This document shows positions 45,893 through 54,402 of a stretch of 63,950 nucleotides of DNA, one piece after another. This DNA comes from Oscillospiraceae bacterium (GTDB lineage Bacteria; Bacillota; Clostridia; Oscillospirales; Acutalibacteraceae): assembly GCA_015065425.1 (NCBI GenBank), contig SVQH01000017.1, positions 1-63,950 of the forward strand. The letters run 5' to 3'. Below the pieces are notes generated by a model that was given only the letters and a program-made list of their open reading frames with translations, had not been told where the DNA came from and searched no databases. Within the stretch, counting starts at the first letter, position 1, and the number at the start of each line of letters is the position of its first letter. The position numbers and the translations under genes are program-made.

Positions 45893-46987
45893 TTATTTGC
45901 TGAGTTCTTGTATAATCGCTTTGAATTCTTCTGTATCACGAACAGGGTCAAAATCTTCATCTTGAAGCCATTTGTCCCGCATGATTTCGCAAAGAGTGCG
46001 ACTGTCGCTTGTTTCAAAATCTGAACGCTTCACAACAACGCTTCCAAGGAGAATTGAATGTTTAATTATTTGTTCCGGACGGTTATCAAAGCCTTTTGCA
46101 CATTTTACTGCAGTTTTCAGCTTTTCAAATGCCTCAGTTTTTCTATTTAAGCGTAGCAAGGTTCTTGCATAATGATAAAAAAGCCGAGCATTGCCCCAAT
46201 TTTCATTAGGTGCTTCGCTGTCATATAAGATTTGGTCAAGCATAAGCCGTTTTTCTAAAACAGCAAGAAGTTCATTGTCAGGTAAAAGCTGATATGAAAT
46301 CAATGTATAAATACCTGCCGCCAGAATATCAAAACCCTGTTCAATTCTCTGACGGCTATTAGGTAACCATTCGTCTTCAGAAAGGCTCCACCACATCTGA
46401 TTTTCTTTGCCGTATTCAACTGAAGGAAATGTTTCGTATATAGCTCTGCCAATTTCTTTTCTTCCCATTTCACAATGATTAAAAGCAAGACGCGACATTG
46501 CCCTGAGCCTTATATTCTGGTCGGGACAGTACTTCATAATTCTTTCACCAAGTGCAGTAATTTCAGCATCGTACTTTTCCATATTCTCTTTCCATTGCGG
46601 TATATTTCCATCTTCGTCAGTGGAAAGAAAAAGGGCGTACATTAAATTATCTAATAATTCATAATTGTTAGGAAATTCTTTTACTCCGTTACGGGCAATG
46701 AGGATACACTCGTCAATATTTCCTTTGCTTATTGCTTCCTGAAAAGCTTCAAGATAGCTTCCAACCGCTTCTTTTTCTTTTGTTTCATCTACACCCATAA
46801 GCCTGTCGGTGGAAATGCCGAAAAATTCAGCTATGGTTGGTATCAGCTCAATGTCGGGATAACAAGAATCATTCTCCCAACGGGACACCGATTGACAGGA
46901 AACACCAAGAACCTCTGCAAATTCTTCCTGAGTAATTTCCCGTTCTTTTCTTAATTTTTTTATCGTTTCACCTATATTTAATTTCAT
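45893..46987 (-). CDS. XRE-family regulator with helical repeat domain
   Basis: The 364-residue protein has an N-terminal XRE helix-turn-helix (IGETIKKLRKEREITQEEFAEVLGV, recognition helix CQSVSRWENDS), then a long helical region (about 75-364) resembling TPR-type repeats. The start at 46987 follows GAGG. Such regulators often sense a peptide or stress state; no partner gene is evident nearby. Confidence 0.83.
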   Translation of the reverse strand: MKLNIGETIKKLRKEREITQEEFAEVLGVSCQSVSRWENDSCYPDIELIPTIAEFFGISTDRLMGVDETKEKEAVGSYLEAFQEAISKGNIDECILIARNGVKEFPNNYELLDNLMYALFLSTDEDGNIPQWKENMEKYDAEITALGERIMKYCPDQNIRLRAMSRLAFNHCEMGRKEIGRAIYETFPSVEYGKENQMWWSLSEDEWLPNSRQRIEQGFDILAAGIYTLISYQLLPDNELLAVLEKRLMLDQILYDSEAPNENWGNARLFYHYARTLLRLNRKTEAFEKLKTAVKCAKGFDNRPEQIIKHSILLGSVVVKRSDFETSDSRTLCEIMRDKWLQDEDFDPVRDTEEFKAIIQELSK

Positions 46988-47182
46988 AACCAAAACCTCG
47001 TTTATGAATTGAAAGCGACGTCTCTTTCTGCCTATATTGTGACATATTAAACTTCATATTTCAACATCACGCTCAGAGAGTTTTTTTCACGGTATTGGTG
47101 AATGTAATTAAATAATAAATCCTTCTTGTATAAAACATATAAACGGAACAGAATAAGAGGACAAGAGGACATTCAAAAAATG

Positions 47183-47198
47183 GATACCGGGTGGTATC
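47183..47198 (-). terminator. Terminator of corrinoid methyltransferase operon
   Basis: GATACC and GGTATC with a four-base loop lie immediately after the stop at 47201, followed by TTTTTT on the minus strand. Confidence 0.78.
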
Positions 47199-47200
47199 TT

Positions 47201-48163
47201 TTATTTTTTATAAATACCTTCTTCGTACCAGATTCGGTTCATAAGCTCATATCTTTCCAGCACAAGCCCTGTATATGCACAGTTTGAAGTGCAGAACACA
47301 TAACCCCAACCGTTCATACCCTCACAAAGAGAACGGCGTACATCAGCGATAACCTCTTCTTCTGTACCCGTCTGCAACAGTCCGCAGTTTACGTTGCCGC
47401 AAAGGGCAACCCTATCGCCGTAATGCCGTTTCACAAAAGCGAGGTCTATTCCGCCCTGTGGGTCAAGAGAATGGAGAGCATCGGGATTACACTCAACAAT
47501 CTGGTCAATAATCGGCATGATGTTACCATCGGTATGCTTTATTGTGTAAAAACCCATATCCCGATAATCTTTTATTACCTTCTGAAGATAAGGTGCAACA
47601 AATTCGGAAAACATAGACGGAGAAAAGAAAGGATTAACATTAAAGCAGTAATCTGAACAAAGTGCAAATCCGTCAAGAAGACCTTCATGCCTTGAAAGCT
47701 TTTCTGCAAGGCTTACCCAATCATCAAGCCTTCTTTGTGCTTCGGCTTTAAGTCCGTCCTCATCCTCATACATTCTCTCGGTAAAAGCCATCATATTCTC
47801 ACCGTTAGGAATTTCAAATGTCGGATCACCATGAATCATCAGAAAGTATTTATCGCCCGATTTTTCGCGGATTGTTTCAAGAAGTCTTACAATATCCTCA
47901 TAGTTCCACGGATTCGGATGCACAAAAATTGCACTGTGATGATATTTTTCGGCAACCTCGATATGGCAATCGGCAATATAATCAATGTGCAGCCTCTGCT
48001 CGGTTTTGCTCATCTGTTTCCACTGCTCAAAACGCTGCTGCGAAGGATGAATTTTTCCGATTGCTTCAAGAGTCAGAAAAAACACAAGTTCAAAGGTAGG
48101 ACAATGCCCCTCAATCGGCTCTCTTTTAAGTGCTTTTATAAATCTTTCACGCTCTGTCATCAT
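47201..48163 (-). CDS. UroD-fold methyltransferase-like protein (third of operon)
   Basis: The 320-residue protein is of the uroporphyrinogen decarboxylase / MtaA-CmuA superfamily. TERERFIKALKREP at the start is the usual opening, with YTIKHTDGNIMPI near 210, SLDPQGGIDL and ALCGNVNC later. The decarboxylase Arg pair is not obvious, favouring methyl transfer from or to a corrinoid. It is last in the operon and carries the terminator. Exact substrate is unknown. Confidence 0.75.
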   Translation of the reverse strand: MMTERERFIKALKREPIEGHCPTFELVFFLTLEAIGKIHPSQQRFEQWKQMSKTEQRLHIDYIADCHIEVAEKYHHSAIFVHPNPWNYEDIVRLLETIREKSGDKYFLMIHGDPTFEIPNGENMMAFTERMYEDEDGLKAEAQRRLDDWVSLAEKLSRHEGLLDGFALCSDYCFNVNPFFSPSMFSEFVAPYLQKVIKDYRDMGFYTIKHTDGNIMPIIDQIVECNPDALHSLDPQGGIDLAFVKRHYGDRVALCGNVNCGLLQTGTEEEVIADVRRSLCEGMNGWGYVFCTSNCAYTGLVLERYELMNRIWYEEGIYKK

Positions 48164-48227
48164 GACACCTCAAGACATCATATTTTCTTACAGGCTGTTT
48201 TAACCGTACCGAGCAGTCTGCTGTTAT

Positions 48228-49214
48228 TTAATACAGTGCATTTATCTTTTCAAAATATGCGTTGATGTTTTCCCATTTTGATGCTGCAGGAACATCACAG
48301 CCCGTTGAAATCATAAAATTTTCATACATCGAGCACTCATCAAACACTCTCTTTACATCTGTTTTTATGTCATCGGGAGTTCCCGTGCGGAACAAAACAG
48401 GATTGACATTACCCATAACGATTTTATCATACGGCAATACCTCAAGTGCCTTTTTGAGATTGATTGCGTTGCCGAGATGGATGATATCTGCATTGAGCCC
48501 TGATATCATTTCCAACATATCCCCGGCCGCATTACCGCAGTTGTGATAGCAGACAATGAAATCATCGCTGTTTATTTCACCAAAAATCTCATTTACGAAG
48601 GGCATTGAAAATTCTTCCGCAAGAGCAGGAGAAAGCAGACCTGCGGCAGGCTCAGCCATAATAACGCCGTCTGCCCCCGCTTCTTTGAATGCCTTTATAT
48701 ATTTGATTATAAACTCTGTTGCTTTTGAAAGCAGAATTTTTACCTCATCGGGGCTGTCAAAGCATTCCATCATAAGCTCCGTCATATCAAAAAGTCTGCC
48801 TGCAAGGGAATACGGACCGATAACTCCGCAGAAAACGGGAATATCGGTTATAATTTCTTTCGCTTTTTTTATTCCTTCAATGCAGATACTTGTTCTGCCT
48901 GCACCGATTTCGGGAACGGTTATGCTTTGAGCATCGGCAATGTCATCGATTATACCTTTTTCAACAGCGGGAATATCGTCGTCATAAAAGCGGATTCTTG
49001 CTCCGAAGGCTTCTGCTTCAACAGATAAATCCATCATATTGAGTGATGCTCCGACATTGCATTTTTCGGCAATAGCCTGCATACCTTTAACCTGCATATC
49101 GGCGGATAAAATAAGCTCTTTTACGCTGATACTCAAAAGCTGAGTTGCGGGAAAAGATAAGATTGGAACGGTTTTAGTTTTATTTTTTAATAATTCAACA
49201 GCTTTTTTCTTCAT
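48228..49214 (-). CDS. MtaA/CmuA-like corrinoid methyltransferase
   Basis: The 328-residue UroD-fold methyltransferase is closest in pattern to MtaA/MtbA. It has IGPYSLAGRLFDMTEL, MAEPAAGLLSP, a zinc-ligand-like VCYHNCGN (His and Cys, about 238-245), HLGNAINL and STGCDVPAA with a further Cys. In the family these residues bind Zn that activates the thiol or other acceptor. It starts four bases after the DUF2284 stop. It probably moves the methyl group from the corrinoid protein to an acceptor, perhaps tetrahydrofolate in a bacterium. Confidence 0.82.
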   Translation of the reverse strand: MKKKAVELLKNKTKTVPILSFPATQLLSISVKELILSADMQVKGMQAIAEKCNVGASLNMMDLSVEAEAFGARIRFYDDDIPAVEKGIIDDIADAQSITVPEIGAGRTSICIEGIKKAKEIITDIPVFCGVIGPYSLAGRLFDMTELMMECFDSPDEVKILLSKATEFIIKYIKAFKEAGADGVIMAEPAAGLLSPALAEEFSMPFVNEIFGEINSDDFIVCYHNCGNAAGDMLEMISGLNADIIHLGNAINLKKALEVLPYDKIVMGNVNPVLFRTGTPDDIKTDVKRVFDECSMYENFMISTGCDVPAASKWENINAYFEKINALY

Positions 49215-49218
49215 ATAA

Positions 49219-49746
49219 TCACCAAAGTATAATACAGAAATATGTTACGGTGTTTGCACCGTTGCTATAGTTTATCCCCGCTTTTTTTGCAAGTTCAACA
49301 ACATTGATTCCGCAGGCTTCAACCGACGGCACAGCTTTTTCGGGAAATCTGCACGGTGCATCGGGATATGTACATTTTTCGCAGAGTCCGCAGCCTTCAC
49401 AGCCTAATGCCATAAATTTTTCACCGTCATTGCACAAAGTATCTGTAATACTCTGCAAAACCAGTTTTGCTCTTTTTTGTCCTTCAAGCATACCTTCAAA
49501 ATCAAAGCTGTCCTCAAGGTCATACTTACAAGTAAATATACAAGCTGATTTATAGCTTTTGATTTTACTCTCAAGTTCGGAAAGCTCGCCCACTCCGGGC
49601 GGGCAGGTCCAGCAGGTGCCGTATTTTCCGCAACGGTTGGCTTTGCACATATCGACAACTGCCTGTGAAAACGGAATTTCAGCCGAGGATATCAGTCTGT
49701 ACTGAAATATTTCGGGATTTTCAAGGTATTTTTCTATATTCATCAT
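49219..49746 (-). CDS. DUF2284 metal-binding protein
   Basis: The 175-residue Cys-rich protein has CKANRCGKYGTCWTCPPG near the N-terminus and CEGCGLCEKCTYPDAPCRFP in the second half, consistent with iron-sulfur or zinc binding. DUF2284 proteins often accompany corrinoid methyltransferases. The ATG at 49746 overlaps the corrinoid gene's TGA (ATGA). An electron-transfer or corrinoid-reducing role is an attractive inference because no RamA-type activator is present. Confidence 0.82.
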   Translation of the reverse strand: MMNIEKYLENPEIFQYRLISSAEIPFSQAVVDMCKANRCGKYGTCWTCPPGVGELSELESKIKSYKSACIFTCKYDLEDSFDFEGMLEGQKRAKLVLQSITDTLCNDGEKFMALGCEGCGLCEKCTYPDAPCRFPEKAVPSVEACGINVVELAKKAGINYSNGANTVTYFCIILW

Positions 49747-50375
49747 CTGCAAAGCTCAACAGCGGCATCGGCTGCACTTGCAGCATCGGATGTATATTTA
49801 TCCGCACCGATTTGTGCACAAAATTCTTCAGTTACAGGTGCTCCGCCAACCATAATCTTTACCTTATCTCTTACACCTGCATTTTCAGCACATTTTACAA
49901 CATCCGCCATAACTTCCATAGTTGTTGTTAGAAGAGCCGAACAACAGATAATCTGACAATTCTGCTCAACGGCTGTTTTTATAAAGGTTTCGGGTGAAAC
50001 ATCGGTTCCAAGGTCAACAACCTCAAGTCCTTTGCCCTCCATCATCATTTTAACAAGATTTTTACCGATATCGTGCAAATCGCCCTGAACGGTACCGATG
50101 CAGACTCTGCCTGTTGACTGAACGCCGTCCTCAACAAGCAAAGGCTTCAGAATCTGCATACCCATGTTCATGGCTCTTGCGGCAACAAGAACTTCGGGGA
50201 CATAAACCTCATTATTTTTGAACTTTTCGCCGATTATGTTCATACCGGAAAGCAGACCCTCATTAAGAATCTGTGCGGCAGAAAGACCGTCGTCAACCGC
50301 CTTCTGCACAAGCTCTTTAACGATTTTAGCTTTGCCCTTCTGAAGATTTTCTGATATTTCAAGATAAATACTCAT
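49743..50375 (-). CDS. Corrinoid (B12-binding) methyltransferase protein
   Basis: The 210-residue cognate corrinoid protein has an N-terminal helical cap (about 1-85, GLLSGMNIIGEKFKNNEVYVPE) and a Rossmann cobalamin domain with GDLHDIGKN, where His101 is the lower cobalt ligand. The C-terminal IMVGGAPVTEEFCAQIGAD completes the fold. It carries the methyl group between two methyltransferases of the operon. GGAGAAACAGTT precedes the ATG at 50375. Confidence 0.92.
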   Translation of the reverse strand: MSIYLEISENLQKGKAKIVKELVQKAVDDGLSAAQILNEGLLSGMNIIGEKFKNNEVYVPEVLVAARAMNMGMQILKPLLVEDGVQSTGRVCIGTVQGDLHDIGKNLVKMMMEGKGLEVVDLGTDVSPETFIKTAVEQNCQIICCSALLTTTMEVMADVVKCAENAGVRDKVKIMVGGAPVTEEFCAQIGADKYTSDAASAADAAVELCR

Positions 50376-50516
50376 AACTGTTTCTCCTTTTTCCGTTTGT
50401 AACATTCTGTACCGCTAAAGGGTCATACCCGTATATGTTAAAAAAGACTTAAAACAACGGTATATCTGTAAGAGTGCATCTGCGGACGATTTTCTCATTC
50501 ATAGAACAAGGCTTTT

Positions 50517-51635
50517 TTAGAGTCTGATTTTCTTTATTTCTTCCGCATAATACTGCACAAGCTCAAATTTTGTGCCGGGCATCAGTCTGTGGTCGGGACA
50601 GGGAATAAATCCGCCCATCGCTACAAGCCGCTTTATTCTTTCAATCTCAGCATCAACTGCCGCTTTATCCTTACGGAGTGCGGTTTTGTCCATTCCGCCA
50701 ACACCGAGCATTTCCTTGCCGTATTTTTTTCTTGCAGGCTCGAACTGGTCGCCCCATACGCCGATTTCAATGGGAAACATTGTATTGACACCGTTTTCAA
50801 ACCATGTTGGGAGCAGTTTTTCGGTTACTCCGTCACAGTCAAGTGAAATGATGTCAATGCCGTATTTGTGACACAAATCGTTTCTCTTTTTGTAGTGCTT
50901 TGCACACAGTTCATCAAAAATTTCAGGTGAAATCAATGGTCCGTTTTTGAAACATATATCTTCCCAATAATGTGCAAAATCAAATTTCGCCCCCGTTTCA
51001 AGAATCGCCTTAACGCATTGATACTGCATTTCGGCATAAGTATCAACGATATCCGCAAATAAATCCTCATCTTCATCATACATAAGATAACTCATACCGA
51101 CTACCGACGTCATATCACGGATATTCCCGAGAACGCTTCCGAGATTAAGACCGATAGGTCTTTCCTTGTCACGGGTTTCATTGAAATTTCTGAAATATTC
51201 AAAATCAACTCTGTCGGGAGAGTACTGCATTTTTGGTCTGTAAAGAGTTTCAAAGGCTTCCCTGTCTTTAAGCAGATAATCATCTTCAGAAGGGATTGAA
51301 GTAATGCCGGGTTTAATACGCTCAATAAGCCCCACGCTGTTCTGCACTCTTCTTGCTCCGTCGGGCAAAACCTCAAGCTCTTTTTCCTCAAATCTCGGAT
51401 AAAGTCCGTTATTTGCACCTCTTGTACATGACCAGTTGAAATCCCAGCCAATAAGTCTGTCAAGAATTCTGTCTTTCTCCGTACCGTCCCCGTTGTTTTC
51501 GGCAAGTTCTGAAGGAATTTTGCCCTGCTGTGCCCATTCCTGCAAAAGCTCACCCCAGTAACCGAAGTGAACCGCCGGCAGACGGTCTGTATTTTTATAG
51601 TGAAGAATGTTCAACGCACGTTCTCTGTTAGTCAT
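50517..51635 (-). CDS. UroD-fold methyltransferase-like protein (first of operon)
   Basis: The 372-residue protein opens TNRERALNILHYKNTDRLP, typical of UroD-superfamily methyltransferases in corrinoid systems. Later blocks are HYWEDICFKNGPLISP, ISLDCDGVTEKLLP and a C-terminal GGFIPCPDHRLMPGT. It may serve as substrate:corrinoid methyltransferase (MT1). It leads the operon, 141 bases ahead of the corrinoid gene. Its promoter probably includes a TATAAT at 51670-51675, inside the 3' end of the glycosidase remnant. Confidence 0.78.
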   Translation of the reverse strand: MTNRERALNILHYKNTDRLPAVHFGYWGELLQEWAQQGKIPSELAENNGDGTEKDRILDRLIGWDFNWSCTRGANNGLYPRFEEKELEVLPDGARRVQNSVGLIERIKPGITSIPSEDDYLLKDREAFETLYRPKMQYSPDRVDFEYFRNFNETRDKERPIGLNLGSVLGNIRDMTSVVGMSYLMYDEDEDLFADIVDTYAEMQYQCVKAILETGAKFDFAHYWEDICFKNGPLISPEIFDELCAKHYKKRNDLCHKYGIDIISLDCDGVTEKLLPTWFENGVNTMFPIEIGVWGDQFEPARKKYGKEMLGVGGMDKTALRKDKAAVDAEIERIKRLVAMGGFIPCPDHRLMPGTKFELVQYYAEEIKKIRL

Positions 51636-51668
51636 TGAAAAATCCCCTTTCCGCCGATTATAGCAGAA

Positions 51669-52038
51669 TTATATCACATCACTTTTAATAAATAAATCAT
51701 CATTATCACTGTAATAAGTAAGGATAATTGTTGCTTTTCCGTTCTTATCAACACCATAAAGGAAATAGATATTTTCAATCTTATTTTTTTGCCGGAATTT
51801 CCTTTTCACAGTCATAAAGCATACCATACCAATAAAAAGCGTAGTAACCCTTTAACTTTTCATAGGAGTAAAAATCAAAAACACCGTTAAAAACTGACGG
51901 ACGGGCATCATAATACATCAGCATATTGGTGGGCAAGTGCTGAGACGCACACATACAAGCCATTGTAAATAATGCATCCTTAATACCGTGAATTGCTTTA
52001 AGGAAATAGACATAATAAAAAAACGAAAATACCTGCAA
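51669..52038 (-). pseudogene. C-terminal remnant of a glycosidase
   Basis: An open stretch encodes NMLMYYDARPSVFNGVFDFY then LKGYYAFYWYGMLYD, the kind of C-terminal segment found in GH39-like or related xylosidases and arabinosidases. It has no real start, since the frame begins inside the terminator of the next gene. The frame breaks at an A7 run (about 51782-51788). One fewer A joins it to a 30-residue ending (IENIYFLYGVDKNGKA) that stops at 51669. The gene has lost its N-terminus and is decaying. The exact GH family is uncertain. Confidence 0.6.
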
Positions 52039-52069
52039 ACGGAAAACAAACGGTTCGATTTGCAGGTAT
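52029..52069 (-). terminator. Intrinsic terminator of beta-helix gene, repeated unit
   Basis: ATACCTGCAAA and TTTGCAGGTAT form an 11-base stem followed by TTTTCGTTTTTT on the minus strand. Related sequence occurs at 42320-42350 and 54250-54290. Confidence 0.8.
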
Positions 52070-52077
52070 AATTCAAT

Positions 52078-54009
52078 TTATGATGAAATCGGGGTCTTGA
52101 ATATTGCCTTGTTCATCGAAACACAAAGCTGTCCGAAAAGCAAATCGCTGAAATTGTTAACCGTTATTTCCTGCGGGGAAACAACGGGGTATGCAGCATT
52201 ATATGAATCGGTAATATGCTTTGAATTAACCATGGGGAAAATAAAATTCATTCCGATACTGTGAACAAAGAAGCCGTCAATTTCTATTCTTTGAGGCAGA
52301 TAACAGGTATATCCGAAATTATGGTCCTCGGAATTTTCAGCATTGACAATATTGTTTGAAATGCCTGTGGGATAAAACTTACAGTTGCGGATAATAAGCT
52401 CACCGTTCCAGGTTGAACCGTAATCTGAACGAAGGTCAACAAAGCTGTCGGATAAAACAGTTGTATTCTCAATCAGAGCTGTTCCCATACCTATCAGCTT
52501 TATTCCGTGATGGCCGAGAACGGAATTTTTAATCGTCGCATTAAGAACCCCCTGATGTGCATCAAATCGAGAAAAAGCACAGCCGTCATACATGAGATTC
52601 TTGCAGTAGTTAGTACCTGCAATTCCCCAGTAATCACCGTCTGTTATATCGTTAGTCTGCTTGCAGTTGATAAAGCTTGCATTGACTGCCGTTGCGGCAC
52701 CTATATCGTAAGTGCCCATTGAAACGGATGTACCTGCAGAGCCTATGGTTGAATACTTTTTATGTCCCGTGAATGTACCGTTCTTTACAGTGACATCGGC
52801 ACAGCAGGAAAGGCTGACAAAAGCCGAATAGGGAGCCCCTGTTTTGCCCTCATTTATAACATCGTGATATATGCCGTCTATAACGGTATTAGAACGTCTG
52901 ACCTGAATACCCCTTGCATAATAGGTGTATTCGGAAGGAGCACAGTTTGCAATAGTTGTGAATCTGCCGCCTTTTACGGTTAATGTTTCGGTGTCGATGG
53001 GATAAACGGTGGCACCGGTAATTGCATCAAAGTCCCATATAAGGGGAGTATCGGGCGAAATATTTCCGCTTTTATCAACAAGAATAACATCTGACTGATT
53101 GCTGCCCGAATTCTGGTTTGCACCCTTGCGGATATAACGCTTTACATTTGAATCTGTAAGCACCACAAGGCTTTTGGCCGAAAGTGTCGTGCCTATATTT
53201 GTGGCATCAATTTTAAGAGGAGAAACCTTATCCGTTATAGAATATGAGCTTTCTGACGGAGCAATATTGAATACCCATGCACCTATTTTTTCAACGTTAG
53301 TATCGTCAATTATAAAACGAGCGGTTGACCAATCGGTATCGGTCTTGATGATAGCGGTTTTGTTTGCACCGCCGATATAATATGTTGCAGTTTCATTTGC
53401 AAAAACACTCAAACCGTTTTCGTTTGCATATTCATGGGTTTTTACAATAGCTTCAAAATCATCTGCTTTGCCGTCACCCACAGCCCCGAAATCCTCATAA
53501 ATAACGAAATCAGAGAAGGTTTTATTATACTCATAACCGTCTTTAAAATCGTAACTGCCTTCTGCATTCAGCAGAACTTCATCAGCGAAAGCCGAAATTC
53601 CTCTTGAAATTCCGGTTTTCGTACTGCCCGTGATATAGACATTACCGTTTTCAACCCTGAGATTGAAGCTGTCGGTATCGGAAAGAGCCGTGCTGATTAT
53701 AAAGCTTTTTTCCGCAGCAGTCTCTGTTATTGCAATCTCCTTGCCACAGGCTTTATGAAATTCATTGTTCAAAGTTTTTGCTGCATTGAAGTACAAAGAG
53801 GCCTCTGTACTGTCGGGAGTAACAACGCAGTATTCGTCTATGGACACACCGTTTACGGTTATCCCGTCAAGCGGTCTCACAATATACGGGCTTTCATAGC
53901 TACCCTGTGAAAGCTCATATTTCAGCACCGATTCAGAGAAAAACTGCGAAAGCGGAGCAGGCAAGCAAGAAACAATACACATAAACACCGCAATTATTTG
54001 TGAAAACAT
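52078..54009 (-). CDS. Secreted right-handed beta-helix polysaccharide enzyme
   Basis: The 643-residue exported protein has a signal peptide (1-24). An N-terminal domain (about 45-150, VNGVSIDEYCVV) resembles the accessory domain seen before many clostridial glycan enzymes. A pectate-lyase-3-type beta-helix then begins at YEDFGAVGDGKADDFEAI (about 172), followed by many parallel-strand coils (NTVIDGIYHDV, DVTVKNGTFTG). It may be a lyase or hydrolase for pectin-like or other anionic glycans, but no catalytic residue set is certain. GGGGG precedes the ATG. The upstream region has several palindromes. Confidence 0.8.
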   Translation of the reverse strand: MFSQIIAVFMCIVSCLPAPLSQFFSESVLKYELSQGSYESPYIVRPLDGITVNGVSIDEYCVVTPDSTEASLYFNAAKTLNNEFHKACGKEIAITETAAEKSFIISTALSDTDSFNLRVENGNVYITGSTKTGISRGISAFADEVLLNAEGSYDFKDGYEYNKTFSDFVIYEDFGAVGDGKADDFEAIVKTHEYANENGLSVFANETATYYIGGANKTAIIKTDTDWSTARFIIDDTNVEKIGAWVFNIAPSESSYSITDKVSPLKIDATNIGTTLSAKSLVVLTDSNVKRYIRKGANQNSGSNQSDVILVDKSGNISPDTPLIWDFDAITGATVYPIDTETLTVKGGRFTTIANCAPSEYTYYARGIQVRRSNTVIDGIYHDVINEGKTGAPYSAFVSLSCCADVTVKNGTFTGHKKYSTIGSAGTSVSMGTYDIGAATAVNASFINCKQTNDITDGDYWGIAGTNYCKNLMYDGCAFSRFDAHQGVLNATIKNSVLGHHGIKLIGMGTALIENTTVLSDSFVDLRSDYGSTWNGELIIRNCKFYPTGISNNIVNAENSEDHNFGYTCYLPQRIEIDGFFVHSIGMNFIFPMVNSKHITDSYNAAYPVVSPQEITVNNFSDLLFGQLCVSMNKAIFKTPISS

Positions 54010-54038
54010 TTTTCCATCCCCCTAAAAACCTTTTACTG

Positions 54039-54122
54039 TTATAACACATAACAATTCCGATAACTCAGTTAAAAAGACTTGTTATGTTTCTATTATATCT
54101 TTAAGATTGAAGTTATGCAAGA
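54039..54122 (-). promoter_or_regulatory. Promoter and nested palindromes before beta-helix gene
   Basis: On the minus strand TTGCAT (54117-54122) and TATAAT (54094-54099) are 17 bases apart. Downstream lie CATAACA...TGTTATG (54049-54088) enclosing TAACTCAGTTA (54063-54073), then the perfect palindrome TGTTATAACA (54039-54048). The layout suits repressor control. Confidence 0.6.
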
Positions 54123-54181
54123 GTAAGTATTAGAGAATGCTTTCTGTTAACCATTTAATATCACCAATCTTCTGAATATAA

Positions 54182-54300
54182 CAGAATTATATCACATTGT
54201 TTTTATTAAATAAATAAGGTGCAATTGTTTAAAAGGCGAAAAAATAAAAATACCTGAAAACGGAACACAAGTGGTTCTGCTTGCAAATATTGCACATTTA
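54182..54300 (-). repeat. Second copy of intergenic promoter-terminator cassette
   Basis: CAGAATTATATCACAT plus a TTTTA-TAAATAAAT tract repeats 51664-51695. A degenerate ATACCTG...TTGCAAATAT arm pair repeats the terminator at 52029-52069. The glycosidase remnant lying between these parts in the other copy is absent here. With 54010-54181 this is the whole gene-free gap before 54403. Confidence 0.55.
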
Positions 54301-54402
54301 TTGTATGAACTGCATAAAAAAAGCATTATTATTTTGTTGTTTTGAGTATATATACTACTTCTTGTTTTATGATAAAATGAAAAAAAATACATAAGAGGTG
54401 TT

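Noticed and set aside
47201-48163. hemE (true uroporphyrinogen decarboxylase)
   Set aside because: Operon context with a corrinoid protein and DUF2284, and lack of other haem genes, favour a methyltransferase.
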